Shown here piece by piece: positions 6,321-6,674 of a stretch of DNA of 6,674 nt. Source of the stretch: Thermacetogenium sp. UBA5472 (GTDB lineage: Bacteria; Bacillota; DSM-12270; Thermacetogeniales; Thermacetogeniaceae); assembly GCA_002426495.1 (NCBI GenBank), contig DIQC01000006.1, positions 2,147 to 8,820 of the forward strand, in the 5' to 3' direction. How positions within the stretch are numbered: position 1 is the stretch's first letter; each line of letters begins with the position of its first letter. Below the pieces are notes generated by a model that was not told the DNA's origin, searched no databases, and saw only the letters and a program-made list of their open reading frames with translations. The position numbers were made by a program, and so were the translations under genes.

Positions 6321-6674
6321 GTGAGAGAAAAGGAACGCAACCAAGACGTTGAAGTGCAGGAAGTTGATGCCTTACATGAGGCAGAATGCATTAAAGACCG
6401 TACTGACTGTTCGGAGTGCTTTGCGGTGTTGTCTCCCAGAAACAGGGCGAAGTGGGGGATAACCAGAAGGGCAAATGATTTAGAATGCGAATGCCATATG
6501 ATCTGCGTCCAGGATGTACTCTTGATCTGTTCAATGAAAGATGAGTATGTCGATATTCCGGTCTGTTTGTGTGATGGTTCGCCTTCATGCAGGGGTTCTC
6601 TTGTCGGGCCATTTGAGCCTGTAAGCTGTGAGGCTTTTGTGACATGCGCCAGTGAAGAACTGAAGGATGAATGT
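6321..6674 (+). CDS. Cysteine-rich protein of unknown family, 3' truncated by window edge
   Basis: From the GTG at 6321 the frame stays open to the last base (118 codons, no stop). I do not recognise the family. The first ~20 residues are highly charged and hydrophilic (MREKERNQDVEVQEVDALHE), with no signal peptide or membrane helix. From residue 23 on there are 13 cysteines: 23, 30, 33, 56, 58, 62, 70, 82, 84, 90, 103, 109 and 118. Several are paired (C30-x2-C33, C56-x-C58, C82-x-C84). The middle alternates short hydrophobic stretches with Cys and looks beta-rich (VQDVLLICSMK, VDIPVCLC). The spacing is not a clean zinc-finger or ferredoxin pattern. Disulfide cross-linking in a spore coat or exosporium layer is one possibility, fitting the sporulation-like promoter candidate; metal binding is another. 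Both are inference. The start is well supported by its ribosome binding site. Confidence 0.75.
   Translation, partial: MREKERNQDVEVQEVDALHEAECIKDRTDCSECFAVLSPRNRAKWGITRRANDLECECHMICVQDVLLICSMKDEYVDIPVCLCDGSPSCRGSLVGPFEPVSCEAFVTCASEELKDEC

Noticed and set aside
6391..6645. - strand open frame of 84 codons
   Set aside because: It is antisense to the Cys-rich frame, which has a good ribosome binding site and no stop; this frame has no coding support.

Overview
The window looks like a chromosomal segment from an endospore-forming member of the Firmicutes (Clostridia sensu lato, possibly Peptococcaceae-like). This is inferred from the gene set and not from any search: a GdpP-type c-di-AMP phosphodiesterase, ribosomal protein L9 and DnaB in the classic Firmicutes order, a LonC-type protease (a family described from spore formers), and Veg. 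Composition is intermediate in GC. Every gene I recognise is on the + strand.

Bases 1-5130 form one tightly packed gene block: gdpP (5' end outside the window), rplI, lonC, dnaB. Two of the three junctions are TAATG overlaps (gdpP/rplI and lonC/dnaB), and the rplI/lonC gap is 35 nt with a strong Shine-Dalgarno. I see no promoter or terminator inside the block, so co-transcription is likely. It joins second-messenger turnover (c-di-AMP hydrolysis), a ribosomal protein, an AAA+ serine protease and the replicative helicase.

Bases 5131-5387 are intergenic. The first part is GC-rich, with two overlapping potential hairpins just after dnaB. The second part is a near-ideal housekeeping promoter (A-rich upstream tract, TTGACT, 17-bp spacer, extended -10 TGG plus TATAAT) for veg. 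The veg gene (5388-5663) ends in a textbook intrinsic terminator (5682-5713), so it is probably a single-gene transcript.

Bases 5714-6320 contain no gene I can support. They hold a perfect 9-bp inverted repeat, a lone TATAAT and, near the end, a weak sporulation-sigma-like promoter. At 6321 a cysteine-rich reading frame of unknown family begins behind a good ribosome binding site and runs off the window (118 codons, 13 Cys). It is the least explained part of the window. The rest is largely ordinary core-genome content; I found no mobile element, CRISPR array, tRNA or rRNA.
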